Below, in pieces: positions 52,708 to 61,556 of a stretch of DNA of 64,000 nucleotides. Each line of letters begins with the position of its first letter. The stretch's first letter is position 1. The stretch covers positions 124,001 through 188,000 of the forward strand of contig NZ_SRMF01000005.1 in assembly GCF_004768465.1 (NCBI RefSeq), in the 5' to 3' direction. This stretch comes from Natronospirillum operosum. Lineage in GTDB: Bacteria; Pseudomonadota; Gammaproteobacteria; Pseudomonadales; Natronospirillaceae. The notes under the pieces were generated by a model that saw only the letters and a list, made by a program, of their open reading frames with translations, ran no database searches and was not told where the DNA came from. The translations under genes and the position numbers were made by a program.

Positions 52708-53664
52708 ATGACAAAATCAGAATCAATCAGCTCCGTTGAGGAAGCTCTCGTCGTTCGGGCGGCCTGGCTGCATTTCATTTCCGGGCTCACGCAGTCGGAG
52801 GTTGCGGAGCGTTTGCACGTCTCACGAGCAAAGGCCCACCGCCTCATTGCTTCCGCCATGAAGGCGGGCTATGTCCGTGTCAGCGTTGAAGGGAAGGTGG
52901 CCAATTGCATTCGGCATGAAGAGCAGCTTTGTGCTCGACATCAACTGACTTACTGCGATGTGGTCCCGGATCTGGCAGAGACCGGCATGCCGCTCAAGGC
53001 GCTGGGCTATGGCGGGGCTCGTTTTCTGCAGCATCAGCTCGAAAGCCAATCCGCTTCGATGATTGGCATTGGCCACGGCAGGTCACTGATGGCTGCGGTC
53101 AATGAACTGCCTCTGGTCGATACCGGGGACATTCAGTTCATGTCCTTGCTGGGCGGGCTGACACGGCGTTTTACTGCCAACCCGCATGATGTGATTCACC
53201 GGCTGGCCGAGCAAACCGGTGCCGAGGCTTACGTATTACCCGTGCCGTTCCTGGCAAATTCCGTGGAAGACAAGAAGGTGCTGCTTTCACAGCACGGTGT
53301 TGCGGAAGTGTTTGATTTGATGGCGCACATGGATGTCGCACTGGTCGGCATCGGCTCGGTGGACAGTGAGGCCCAACTGGTGGCGTCTCGCATGTTGAAG
53401 GATGAGGAACTCAACGGCGTGCGTGATGCCGGTGCTGCCGGTGAACTGTTGGGTCATTTCTTCGATGAGCAGGGCAATCCGGTGGAATCCCCCTTTACCG
53501 AGCGCATCATTGCCCCCTCTCTAGAGAGCTTGCGCCGTCACAACATAGTGGCGCTGGCGGGTGGGTCAGAAAAGGTTGATTCCATCAAGGCCATTCTGAA
53601 CAGCGGTGTCCTGTCAGGATTGATTACGGATGAGCAGACCGCAGCCAGGCTGATAGAAAGCTGA
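52708..53664 (+). CDS. eryD: SorC-family erythritol regulator EryD
   Basis: 318-aa regulator. The helix-turn-helix segment (AAWLHFISGLTQSEVAERLH with SRAKAHRLIASA) and effector phrases SLLGGLTRRFTANPHDVIHR (near 145), VPFLANSVEDKKVLLSQHGV and GELLGHFFDEQGNP closely match EryD of Brucella/Rhizobium, the erythritol-responsive repressor. First gene of eryDABC. The ATG at 52708 is taken; a GTG at 52702 is in frame. Neither has a clear Shine-Dalgarno. Confidence 0.9.
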   Translation: MTKSESISSVEEALVVRAAWLHFISGLTQSEVAERLHVSRAKAHRLIASAMKAGYVRVSVEGKVANCIRHEEQLCARHQLTYCDVVPDLAETGMPLKALGYGGARFLQHQLESQSASMIGIGHGRSLMAAVNELPLVDTGDIQFMSLLGGLTRRFTANPHDVIHRLAEQTGAEAYVLPVPFLANSVEDKKVLLSQHGVAEVFDLMAHMDVALVGIGSVDSEAQLVASRMLKDEELNGVRDAGAAGELLGHFFDEQGNPVESPFTERIIAPSLESLRRHNIVALAGGSEKVDSIKAILNSGVLSGLITDEQTAARLIES

Positions 53665-53737
53665 TTGGATGCCTGCCGGGTCGCAATGACACCGGCTGCG
53701 CCAGTCAGGTCGGAACACAGAATAAGAGGTACGGGAA

Positions 53738-55291
53738 ATGGCGGGGAGTCAGGATCTTTTGATCGGCATCGACGCAGGCACGTCGGTTGTCAAAGCTGTT
53801 GCGTTCACCCTGAAGGGTGAACAGGTGGCCTGTTGCGCAATTCAGAATCGCTATGAACTTGGGGCAGATGGTGCAGCAACTCAATCGCTGCGTACAACCT
53901 GGTCCGAATGTGTCGAGGCATTGTGTGCACTGGGTGTTGAAGTGCCGGGCCTCAAACAACGCACGGCAGCCATTGCAGTGACCGGTCAGGGTGATGGCAC
54001 CTGGCTGGTTGGGCGGGACAATGCGCCGGTCAGCGATGCCTGGATCTGGCTGGATGCGCGTGCCGCGCCGACGGTGGACCGAATTCGCGCCAGCGCCGGC
54101 GAGAGACGCCGCTTCGAAAAGACGGGCACCGGGCTGAATACGTGCCAGCAGGGCGCGCAACTGGCCCATATCGCAGAACACTACCCGAGTCTGCTGTCGG
54201 AAGCGGAAGTCGCGCTGCATTGCAAGGACTGGCTGTATCTTTGCCTGACCGGCGTCCGTGCCACCGACCCTTCCGAAGCCTGTTTCACCTTTGGTGATTT
54301 CCGCACACGCGAGTATGACACGGACGTTCTGAATGCCCTGGGCCTGCAGGATCATCGTCATCTGTTGCCCGATATTAATGAAGGTACAGAAATTACCCAC
54401 CCGTTGTCAGAAGAGGCCGCGCGGTCCACCGGGCTGCTGACCGGGACCCCGGTTGTACTCGGCTATGTCGACATGGTGATGACCGGCCTTGGTGCCGGGG
54501 TGTACACGGGAAGCACTGATTCAGCCTGTTCCATCATCGGGTCTACCGGCGTCCACATGCGTCCCGTGGCTGCAGAGTCAGTGTCGCTGAATGATGCGTG
54601 TACCGGATATATCATGACTCTGCCGGTACCCGGCATGGTCACACAGATGCAGTCCAATATGGCAGCAACGCTGAATGTCGACTGGCTTTTGGGGTTGGCG
54701 GCAGAGTTGATTTGCGACGGTGGGACACCGGTCGGAACAAGTGATCTATTGGACCGCATTGACGGCTGGTTGCACAACAGTTCCAGAAGTCGGCTGATTT
54801 ACCATCCTTACATTTCCGAGGCTGGTGAGCGTGGGCCATTCATTGATGCCAACGCGCGCGCGAGTTTCATTGGGTTGAATACGAGCCACGGCTTCGCTGA
54901 TCTGTTGCGCGCTGTTGTTGATGGCCTGGGAATGGCGACCAGGGACTGCTACGCCGCCATCGGAAATATGCCAAAAGAAATTCGTTTGAGTGGAGGAGCA
55001 GCTCGTTCATCAGCCATTCAATCAGTCATTGCCTCATCCGTCGGCGCCGGTGTGCGAGTTTCAGATCGAGAAGAAGCTGGGGCAGCCGGCGCGGCCATGA
55101 TGGCAGCTGTCGCCGTCGGTGTGTATGCAGATATGGATGCTTGTATCAGGGAATGGGTATCACCCCTGCTGGGCGATATTCACCAGCCGAATGCGGAGGA
55201 CACACAACCCTACGCTCGATTGTACGACGTATATCGAGAGTCTCGAGAGGCACTGGCGCCGGTATGGTCGAAGCTGCCCACCTCAACATGA
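53738..55291 (+). CDS. eryA: Erythritol kinase EryA (FGGY family)
   Basis: 517-aa FGGY carbohydrate kinase that would phosphorylate erythritol to L-erythritol 4-phosphate. The ATPase fold start GIDAGTSVVKAVAFTLKG (near 10), substrate segment AVTGQGDGTWL (near 80), WIWLDARA (near 104), and the C-terminal IRLSGGAARSSAIQSVI (near 420) with AGAAGAAMMA are all present. The length suits the family. RBS AAGAGG upstream; second gene of eryDABC. Confidence 0.88.
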   Translation: MAGSQDLLIGIDAGTSVVKAVAFTLKGEQVACCAIQNRYELGADGAATQSLRTTWSECVEALCALGVEVPGLKQRTAAIAVTGQGDGTWLVGRDNAPVSDAWIWLDARAAPTVDRIRASAGERRRFEKTGTGLNTCQQGAQLAHIAEHYPSLLSEAEVALHCKDWLYLCLTGVRATDPSEACFTFGDFRTREYDTDVLNALGLQDHRHLLPDINEGTEITHPLSEEAARSTGLLTGTPVVLGYVDMVMTGLGAGVYTGSTDSACSIIGSTGVHMRPVAAESVSLNDACTGYIMTLPVPGMVTQMQSNMAATLNVDWLLGLAAELICDGGTPVGTSDLLDRIDGWLHNSSRSRLIYHPYISEAGERGPFIDANARASFIGLNTSHGFADLLRAVVDGLGMATRDCYAAIGNMPKEIRLSGGAARSSAIQSVIASSVGAGVRVSDREEAGAAGAAMMAAVAVGVYADMDACIREWVSPLLGDIHQPNAEDTQPYARLYDVYRESREALAPVWSKLPTST

Positions 55292-55361
55292 TAACGCTGC
55301 CGCATCGAGACGGCACCCATACTGACAGGATAGCTCGCAAGGAGTTACCGAGGAGCGCAAG

Positions 55362-56894
55362 ATGAACAATCAGAAACATATAGACTTGCTGGTCGTTGGC
55401 GGCGGCGTCAACGGTGCGGGTATCGCACGGGATGCTGCCGGGCGCGGCTTGTCGGTACTGCTGTGCGAAAAGGAGGATCTTGCCGAGGGCACGTCTTCAC
55501 GCTCCGGCAAGCTGGTGCATGGTGGGCTGCGATATCTGGAGTACTACGAGTTCCGGTTGGTTCGCGAAGCCTTGATCGAGCGGGAAGTGCTGCTGAATTC
55601 CGCCAGCCACATTATCTGGCCCATGCGATTCGTGTTGCCCCATAGCCCCAATGATCGACCGGCGTGGCTGGTTCGCCTGGGACTGTTTCTCTATGACCAT
55701 CTGGGGGGCCGAAAAAAATTGCCGGGCACTCGGACACTCAACCTGCATCGTGATCCGGAAGGCTCTGCTCTGGAAGATCAATACAAACTCGGCTTTGAAT
55801 ATTCCGATTGCTGGGTAGATGACGCCCGCCTGGTCACCCTGAACGCGGTCTCTGCTGCCGAGAAGGGTGCACAGATTTGCACGCGCACAGAGTTTGTCGG
55901 CGCAAAACGGGAAAACGGTGCGTGGTCCGTGGAATTGAAAGATGTGCGAACCGGTGCCATCAGAACGGTCAGGGCAATTGCTCTGTGCAACGCTGCGGGG
56001 CCTTGGGTCAACAAGGTTGTTGGCACCATGAAGGATACGAGTAGCCGCAGAAACGTGCGACTGGTCAAGGGCAGCCACATCATTGTGCCGAAATTCTGGG
56101 AGGGCCAGCAGGCTTATCTCGTGCAGAACGATGACAAGCGGGTGATCTTTATCAACCCCTACGAGGGTGACAAGGCGCTGATCGGAACCACCGATATCCC
56201 CTATGAAGGCAAACCTGAAACGGTGTCGGCGGATGAAAGCGAAATCGAGTATCTGCTGGCCGCCGTCAACCGGTACTTCAAGGAAAAGCTGCAGCGCACG
56301 GATGTGCTGGAAACCTTTTCCGGCGTGCGTGCTTTGTTCGATGACGGGAACGGCAACCCCTCTGCGGTGACACGGGATTATGAGTTTGATCTGGATGACG
56401 AGGGCGGCGTGCCCCTGCTGAATGTCTATGGCGGCAAGATCACAACGTTCCGGAAACTGTCAGAGCATGCCCTGCAGAAACTGGCACCCTACTTCCCCAG
56501 ACTGGGGCAAGCCTGGACACGTGATGAGCCGTTACCCGGCGGTGAAATTGAAAATGCAGATTTCACTCGTTTCATTGACCGACTGCGACAACGTTACCCC
56601 TGGATGCCACGGAATCTGCTGCTGCACTACAGCAGACTCTACGGGGCGCGAACACCGAATCTTGTCGGCACAGCCAAAAACCTCAAGGATCTGGGCAAGC
56701 ACTTCGGCAACGACCTGTATGCAGCAGAAGCGAAGTACCTGGTCGAAAAAGAATGGGCACAGACAACAGCAGATATTCTATACCGTCGAACCAAACATGG
56801 CCTTCATCTGTCAGAGGCGCAAAAGGCAGCCTTTGGCACATGGTTTGAAAAAACTTATGCGGGTTCCAGGTCCGTCGAAACCGTCAACCTTTAA
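55362..56894 (+). CDS. eryB: L-erythritol 4-phosphate dehydrogenase EryB (GlpD family)
   Basis: 510-aa FAD-dependent dehydrogenase of the glycerol-3-phosphate dehydrogenase family, membrane-associated. The FAD motif VVGGGVNGAGIARDAAGRG is near residue 9, LVHGGLRYLEYYEF near 50, NAAGPW near 210, and the C-terminal domain has GVRALFDDGNGNPS near 328. It oxidises erythritol 4-phosphate to L-3-tetrulose 4-phosphate, passing electrons to the respiratory chain. GAGGAG lies 7 nt before the ATG. An aerobic GlpD is an alternative on sequence alone; the eryA/eryC context decides. Confidence 0.88.
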   Translation: MNNQKHIDLLVVGGGVNGAGIARDAAGRGLSVLLCEKEDLAEGTSSRSGKLVHGGLRYLEYYEFRLVREALIEREVLLNSASHIIWPMRFVLPHSPNDRPAWLVRLGLFLYDHLGGRKKLPGTRTLNLHRDPEGSALEDQYKLGFEYSDCWVDDARLVTLNAVSAAEKGAQICTRTEFVGAKRENGAWSVELKDVRTGAIRTVRAIALCNAAGPWVNKVVGTMKDTSSRRNVRLVKGSHIIVPKFWEGQQAYLVQNDDKRVIFINPYEGDKALIGTTDIPYEGKPETVSADESEIEYLLAAVNRYFKEKLQRTDVLETFSGVRALFDDGNGNPSAVTRDYEFDLDDEGGVPLLNVYGGKITTFRKLSEHALQKLAPYFPRLGQAWTRDEPLPGGEIENADFTRFIDRLRQRYPWMPRNLLLHYSRLYGARTPNLVGTAKNLKDLGKHFGNDLYAAEAKYLVEKEWAQTTADILYRRTKHGLHLSEAQKAAFGTWFEKTYAGSRSVETVNL

Positions 56895-56914
56895 CGGGAC
56901 AGGAGTGATCGACA

Positions 56915-57847
56915 ATGGCACTGACACTTGGTTTGAATACCAATCCACTGGTGAACCGGTTCGCTGAACCAGATGACCTGATCGACACGGTGGCCCGGGA
57001 CCTGCGTATTCGCGATATCCAGCTGACCCATGAATTCATCAATCCGTCCTGGCCGGCGGCGGTGACTCGTCGACTGACCAGACAGATGGGTCGCGCCCTG
57101 CAGCGAACGGGCGTCAGGGTAACCTCCGGCATGACGGGCCCCTATGGTCGATTGAATCACTTTGGTCACCCGGATACAGACGTCAGGCGCTACTACGTTG
57201 ACTGGTTCAAGACTTTTGCTGATATCACCGCAGATCTGGGCGGTGAGGCGACCGGGACTCAGTTCGCAATATTTACCTTTCGGGACTTCGACGATCCGGA
57301 CAAAAGAGAAGCCCTGATCGACGAAGTGATCGAATGTTGGGGTGCTGTTGCCGAGCACGCCAAGGCTGCCGGCCTGAAGTATCTGTTCTGGGAACCTATG
57401 TCTGTGGGTCGAGAGTTCGGGCACACCATTGAGTCCTGCCTGGAGCTGCAGAAGCGGATCGATGCAGCAGGATTGGCAATACCACTATATGCCATGGCAG
57501 ACATCGATCACGGTGATGTCAGTTCCAGCAACCCGGATGATACGGACCCCTATGCCTGGGCACGGGCCGTACCACCGATTTCTCCCATCATTCATATCAA
57601 GCAGAGCTCGATGGACAAGAGTGGTCACCGCCCGTTCACGGCGGAGCACAATGAGTCGGGGCTGATACAGCCTGAACCCTTGCTCAGGGCGCTGTCCGAA
57701 GGTGGTGCAGACAACAACCAGATCTGTCTGGAGCTGTCCTTCAAGGAGCGCGAGCCCAATGACCGTGCTGTGGTGCCGGCGATTGCCGAGAGCGTCGCAT
57801 TCTGGGCACCTCACCTGGATACTGGCGCAGCTGATCTGAAGGTCTGA
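56915..57847 (+). CDS. eryC: Tetrulose 4-phosphate racemase EryC (xylose-isomerase superfamily)
   Basis: 310-aa TIM-barrel sugar-phosphate isomerase/epimerase. Metal and substrate residues are likely within YLFWEPMSVGREFGHTI (Glu near 155), MADIDHGDVS (Asp/His near 195) and LELSFKEREPND (Glu near 275). In Brucella EryC is a racemase converting L- to D-3-tetrulose 4-phosphate, the substrate of EryH. AGGAG lies 10 nt before the ATG. Last gene of eryDABC; a hairpin follows the stop. Confidence 0.88.
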   Translation: MALTLGLNTNPLVNRFAEPDDLIDTVARDLRIRDIQLTHEFINPSWPAAVTRRLTRQMGRALQRTGVRVTSGMTGPYGRLNHFGHPDTDVRRYYVDWFKTFADITADLGGEATGTQFAIFTFRDFDDPDKREALIDEVIECWGAVAEHAKAAGLKYLFWEPMSVGREFGHTIESCLELQKRIDAAGLAIPLYAMADIDHGDVSSSNPDDTDPYAWARAVPPISPIIHIKQSSMDKSGHRPFTAEHNESGLIQPEPLLRALSEGGADNNQICLELSFKEREPNDRAVVPAIAESVAFWAPHLDTGAADLKV

Positions 57848-57855
57848 ACGGGTGA

Positions 57856-57877
57856 GAGCGGGCACAAGTGCCCGCTC
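57856..57877. terminator. Hairpin after eryC
   Basis: GAGCGGGCAC (57856-57865), loop AA, GTGCCCGCTC (57868-57877): a perfect 10-bp GC-rich stem 9 bp after the eryC stop. No T tract follows on the plus strand, so termination may need help. It overlaps the end of the convergent pseudogene by two bases. Confidence 0.6.
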
Positions 57878-58434
57878 ACGCAGGAATCTCATCGAGTTCA
57901 TCCTCCAGCTCCTGCACCAGCGGGTCCAGGCGGACGACCGAGGGCGCTACGGCTTCAGACTCGGGCACCAGCGTCTTGGCCAGTTTTTCCAGCCCTGACG
58001 CCACCGGAATGGCCAGGCAGGCCAGCAGTGTCAGCACGACCACCGACAGAATAAACAGGACAGGCAACCCGGCCAGTGCATCAAACAGCGCCCCCACTGC
58101 GGGGTCGGCACTGAAGGCCACGGCCGAGTCGCTGAGCAGGCCGACACCAATCAGCATGAAAGCGAAAGCGAGCAGTGCCTGCCCGATACCCCGGGCGCGA
58201 TTGTTCTCCATGAACAGAAACAGGAAACCGCCAAGCGCCAGAAAGGCACCTGTGAACTCCCTCAGGTTGAGTGACACCAGCGACACCGCCGACAAAGGAT
58301 TTGGAGCGGGTTTTGCTAAAGTCCTGCAGCCCGTCCAGCAGGTCACCGCCAAACACTCGGGCAAAGCCCTCCCGCAGGAACCGAAGCCCGAACAGTACGA
58401 GCAAAAGCCCGGCAACAAGATTGATGAATTCCAT
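57876..58434 (-). pseudogene. Decayed Na/Pi cotransporter family gene
   Basis: The start (58434; site AAGGA upstream) reads EFINLVAGLLLVLFGLRFL, EGFARVFGGDLLDGLQDFSK and GGVAGV, the N-terminus of a PF02690-type Na/Pi cotransporter. Near 58270 the match jumps frame to LREFTGAFLALGGFLFLF and RARGIGQALLAFAFMLIGVG, which belongs further along the same family, and continues to 57876. So a piece of the membrane domain, including the QSSSAT-type motif, has been lost together with a frameshift. The remaining ~190 residues are far short of the several-hundred-residue family. Probably non-functional. Confidence 0.72.
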
Positions 58435-58609
58435 GGCGACTTCCTTTCTCTGAGACAACACATTGGCACGGCAACCCCGGCCACAACAGACAGTAGATTC
58501 GGGGTGGGTTACAGTTTATGTGGTGAGAAAATCCGGAATCACGGGCATGGCTAATCCGCCTTTCCAGGTTGTGCATGAAGCAGCCATAAACCACGCATGA
58601 TCAATCAGA

Positions 58610-58745
58610 CCCTGACAGGGCCTTCACTGAACGAAGGGATGTTGCTGGCGGCGCTTAACCCGGACCTCGGGGTAAGCACAGCCGGAGAAATCGATTTGTT
58701 CCGGAGGGTGTTTACCGCGAGATCCGTCCAGTCGCCTTGCGGCGA
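58610..58745 (-). other. Structured leader candidate upstream of the Na/Pi pseudogene
   Basis: Five hairpins in 136 bp: CCCTG-A-CAGGG (58610-58620), CCTTC...GAAGG (58621-58637), CTTAACCCG...CGGGGTAAG (58654-58676), CCGGA...TCCGG (58682-58704) and TCGCC-TTGC-GGCGA (58732-58745). They lie between the minus-strand promoter at 58808-58835 and the gene start at 58434, i.e. in a leader of about 370 nt. No known riboswitch class was recognised on either strand. Confidence 0.4.
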
Positions 58746-58807
58746 TCTGCAGTCTGATACCAACTGCTGGTTTCCAAGACAAAACTCCTCTTGCTTTGAT
58801 GGTGGCG

Positions 58808-58835
58808 GAGTATAGGCAGGCAGGTTCTTATGTCA
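58808..58835 (-). promoter_or_regulatory. Sigma-70 promoter for the pseudogene leader
   Basis: On the minus strand TTGACA (58835-58830) and TATACT (58813-58808) are separated by 16 bp, close to consensus. Transcription would begin near 58801 and run through the hairpin-rich leader toward the Na/Pi gene remnant. Confidence 0.65.
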
Positions 58836-59318
58836 ATATCTAATTAAAAAGGGGTTGACTTCATGAAATCATCTCACTACTGTTCCGCTCGAATTCACAA
58901 CTAGGGAGAGCAACAGCTGATGGACGACCCCAGTAGTCGATCATCCAAGCGTGGGACTGACGGTAAGGTCGATACCCAGGCTCTGACTCTCTCCTGACCC
59001 CCGGCGCAGATTCCTGTCGCCAATACCGGGTCAGGCTGACCAGCCAAGCCCGGATATCCTCCTGAAAACCCACCCGTACTGACACCAGACCACTCGGCTT
59101 GCGAGGGCTTGGCGCGCCATTGTGCCATGTCCAATAGCTTTGAGGTTCTGTTGTGTTCGGCCGGTGTCTGTCGATCCTGCGCAAATTTGCCTTCACAGGT
59201 CCTGCCTGGTGATGTGCTGTACCCGGTCGGGTGACAGCTCACGCAGGTCTGTGTTCAGGAAATAAATAGAAATCATTCTGATAATTGGAGTGGTTAGGAT
59301 TAGTTTCAGGAGAATACA

Positions 59319-60395
59319 ATGAACACCATTACTGCAAACACCGTCTCAACGGCCTCAAATGCCCAAAGCAATCCGGTTCTGCGCCATCACCCGGTCAGCG
59401 AAGTGATGCGCAAGACCTTCCTCAATGTGGATGCGACCATGACTGCCGAGCAGGCATTGGAGCTGGTCCGCAAGTCGGACCTGAACCATGACGCGACCTC
59501 AGTGCTGTTCGTCTCCTCAGAGCGCAGCAACAACTACCGCGGTTTTGTGCGTCTGAGCGCGCTGTTGCGTGCCACCGCCGACACCGCGATCGGTGCCCTG
59601 GTCGAGGCAGAAAGCCCGCAGGTCAAGCAGGATGTCCACTACGAGGTGGCGGCGCGTGAGCTGCACCGCACGGATATTCCGATGCTGCCGGTGACTGATG
59701 ACGAGAACCGTCTGGTTGGTGTACTGACCTTCGATGACGCCATGGATGTACTGGAGCAGGAAGCTTCCGAAGACATGTACTGGAAGGCCGGTGTCGGTGA
59801 CCTGACGCACCAGAAGGACGCCGTACGCAGCGAGAAGCTGACCTCCGGCAGCATTGGTTACCCGGTCAAGGTGCGCCTGATGTTCCTGATGGTGACCCTA
59901 GCCGGTGGCATGATGGTCGGTGGTGTGATCGATCACTTCGAAGGCGTGCTGGAAGCCCTGGTCGCACTGGCCATCTTCATTCCGCTGGTCATGGACATGG
60001 GCGGCAATGTGGGCACCCAGTCCACCACCATCTTCGCACGTGGTCTGGCGCTGGGGCACATCGATCTGAACCGGTTCTTCCGTGTACACGTTTGGCGTGA
60101 ACTGAAGGTCGGTCTGACCATGGGCGTATTGCTGGCTGTCCTCGGCGGCACCATCGCCTACTTCTGGCAGGGAGCACCCAACGGCATTCCGATGCTGGGT
60201 GTCGTGGTCGGGCTGTCCCTGATGTTCTCGGTGACCACAGCCAGCCTGCTCGGCTTCCTGATCCCCTGGATTCTGCTGAAGCTGGGTGTGGACCATGCGC
60301 CGGGTGCTGACCCCTTCATCACCACCATCAAGGACTTCAGCGGCCTGGCCGTCTACTTCCTGACTGCGGCCTGGTTGCTGGGCATCTCCGGCTGA
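59319..60395 (+). CDS. mgtE: MgtE-type magnesium channel, short form
   Basis: 358-aa inner-membrane divalent-cation channel. Residues about 25-150 form a pair of CBS domains (HPVSEVMRKTFLNVDATMTA; TDIPMLPVTDDENRLVGVLT), then five membrane helices carry PLVMDMGGNVGTQSTTIFAR (near 228) and DPFITTIKDFSGLAVYF (near 331), the pore motif and the conserved acidic gate. The usual N-terminal superhelical MgtE_N domain is absent, so the protein is about 100 residues shorter than full-length MgtE. The ATG has AGGAG six nt upstream. Confidence 0.9.
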   Translation: MNTITANTVSTASNAQSNPVLRHHPVSEVMRKTFLNVDATMTAEQALELVRKSDLNHDATSVLFVSSERSNNYRGFVRLSALLRATADTAIGALVEAESPQVKQDVHYEVAARELHRTDIPMLPVTDDENRLVGVLTFDDAMDVLEQEASEDMYWKAGVGDLTHQKDAVRSEKLTSGSIGYPVKVRLMFLMVTLAGGMMVGGVIDHFEGVLEALVALAIFIPLVMDMGGNVGTQSTTIFARGLALGHIDLNRFFRVHVWRELKVGLTMGVLLAVLGGTIAYFWQGAPNGIPMLGVVVGLSLMFSVTTASLLGFLIPWILLKLGVDHAPGADPFITTIKDFSGLAVYFLTAAWLLGISG

Positions 60396-60407
60396 AGCCG
60401 AAGCTGT

Positions 60408-60437
60408 GCGCTGCCTCCCCGGAGGCAGCGCTTTTTT
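60408..60437 (+). terminator. Rho-independent terminator of mgtE
   Basis: GCGCTGCCTCC (60408-60418), loop CC, GGAGGCAGCGC (60421-60431), then six T (60432-60437). A perfect 11-bp stem with T tract, 13 bp past the stop. Confidence 0.95.
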
Positions 60438-60466
60438 GGCTTCGGATCCAGGCATTTGGGTACAAG

Positions 60467-61147
60467 GTGGCAGATACACTGCCCAGTGATACACTGATCC
60501 ACATGGCCCCGATACTACTTCAGCATTGGCAGTTTACTGCCGGGCGCCCTGTCCAGGCACCGGTACTGCCCGACGGCTGCCGCGACCTTATAGTCAGAGT
60601 GGACAGCCGAGGTGAGCCGCATTGGTTTGTCTCGGATCTGGCAAACTCCGCTCAGTCGGTGAGTTGCCAGGCCGGGCAGGTCTTTATGGGTTTTCGGTTG
60701 CACCCGGCGGCACAGTTTTCCGAAACGGAGTTGCTGGCCGCCTTTCGTCAGTGTGATGCGGGCGAGAGCAAAACCAGACAGATTGCGCGTCTGGAAGCAC
60801 TTGTTCGTCTGGACACCAACCTGGCAGAAGCGCTGGACGCACTGGCCAGTGCCCAGCGTAAAGTGGATGTTTTAAGACAAGTGGGTGTCAGTGAGCGCAC
60901 ACTGGAAAGAGTGATCAAAAGAGCAACCGGCAAGAATCCGCTATTCTGGAAAAATCTGGCCCGTGCTCGTCGCACTGCTCGCCAACTCAACGGCCAGCAG
61001 CCATTTGCAGAGTTGGCAGCCGACAGCGGCTACGCCGATCAGGCGCACATGATACGCGAGTTCAGAAAATGGTTCGGTGTAACCCCCGGTCAGTTCATGG
61101 GGAACACCGAACTCACCGCCCTGGTCCAGGCATCAGGTTATGAGTAA
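60467..61147 (+). CDS. AraC-family regulator
   Basis: 226-aa (or 214 from the ATG at 60503) AraC-type protein. The N-terminal part (LPDGCRDLIVRV, GFRLHPAA) is the DUF6597-like sensor segment seen in short AraC proteins; the C-terminal helix-turn-helix pair is VGVSERTLERVIKRATGKNP and FAELAADSGYADQAHMIREF. The start at 60467 is a GTG; a 9-bp direct repeat GATACACTG (60473-60481, 60488-60496) between the two possible starts may be an operator, which favours 60503. Convergent with the VOC gene. Confidence 0.82.
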   Translation: MADTLPSDTLIHMAPILLQHWQFTAGRPVQAPVLPDGCRDLIVRVDSRGEPHWFVSDLANSAQSVSCQAGQVFMGFRLHPAAQFSETELLAAFRQCDAGESKTRQIARLEALVRLDTNLAEALDALASAQRKVDVLRQVGVSERTLERVIKRATGKNPLFWKNLARARRTARQLNGQQPFAELAADSGYADQAHMIREFRKWFGVTPGQFMGNTELTALVQASGYE

Positions 61148-61172
61148 TGCCTGAACCACGGCACGGGTATCG

Positions 61173-61556
61173 CTACATGGCTACCGCTGTACACAATTCC
61201 ACCAGAAAACCATCCGGATCACGCACATAGGCGGTGGTTTGCCCCCAGGGCATATCCTCGGGCTCCTGCACCAGGGTAGCCCCAGCCGCAACCGCTTTTT
61301 TCAGCGCCGCCGGAACGTCCTCGGTGACAAAAGCGATTTCAAAGCAGGGGGAGTCCGCTATCGGCGCCGAAGGGTTCTTGCCCAGTTCGGCAAGCAATTT
61401 GCGCGTCGAGAAAGCAAGCGCAGTTGTGCCCGTATCCAGCTCGCCGAAGTCTCCGCTCTCGTGTAAAAACCGCCGCTTGAGGCCGAAGGCCGCCTCGTAA
61501 AAGGCCAGCGTGTGCCGCACGTCTTCCACATACAAAATAGTATAACCAAGCAACAT
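61173..61556 (-). CDS. VOC-family (glyoxalase/bleomycin-resistance fold) protein
   Basis: 127-aa single-domain vicinal-oxygen-chelate protein: YTILYVEDVRHTLAFYEAAF at the start, FEIAFVTEDVPAALKKAVAA in the middle and AYVRDPDGFLVELC at the end, the last Glu being a usual metal ligand. Could be a lyase, dioxygenase or antibiotic-binding protein. It converges on the AraC gene, with 25 bp between. Confidence 0.87.
   Translation of the reverse strand: MLLGYTILYVEDVRHTLAFYEAAFGLKRRFLHESGDFGELDTGTTALAFSTRKLLAELGKNPSAPIADSPCFEIAFVTEDVPAALKKAVAAGATLVQEPEDMPWGQTTAYVRDPDGFLVELCTAVAM

Larger units (their letters stand above)
58435..59318. other. Long region between the pseudogene and mgtE
   Basis: About 880 bp without a credible intact gene. 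Nearest the pseudogene lie a minus-strand promoter and a series of five hairpins (listed separately). From 58860 to 59240 short open frames on the minus strand (for example a 111-residue one rich in Arg, Trp and Tyr) show no family. Just before mgtE (59250-59318) the DNA is AT-rich with the mgtE site AGGAG at 59308-59312. Confidence 0.5.

Noticed and set aside
58861-59196. 111-residue minus-strand frame
   Set aside because: Arg/Trp-rich translation without a family, no ribosome-binding site; may be part of a decayed sequence but cannot be supported as a gene.
59250-59318. Fur-box-like AT-rich stretch before mgtE
   Set aside because: Only one GATAAT-like half is convincing; the second half does not match the 7-1-7 pattern.
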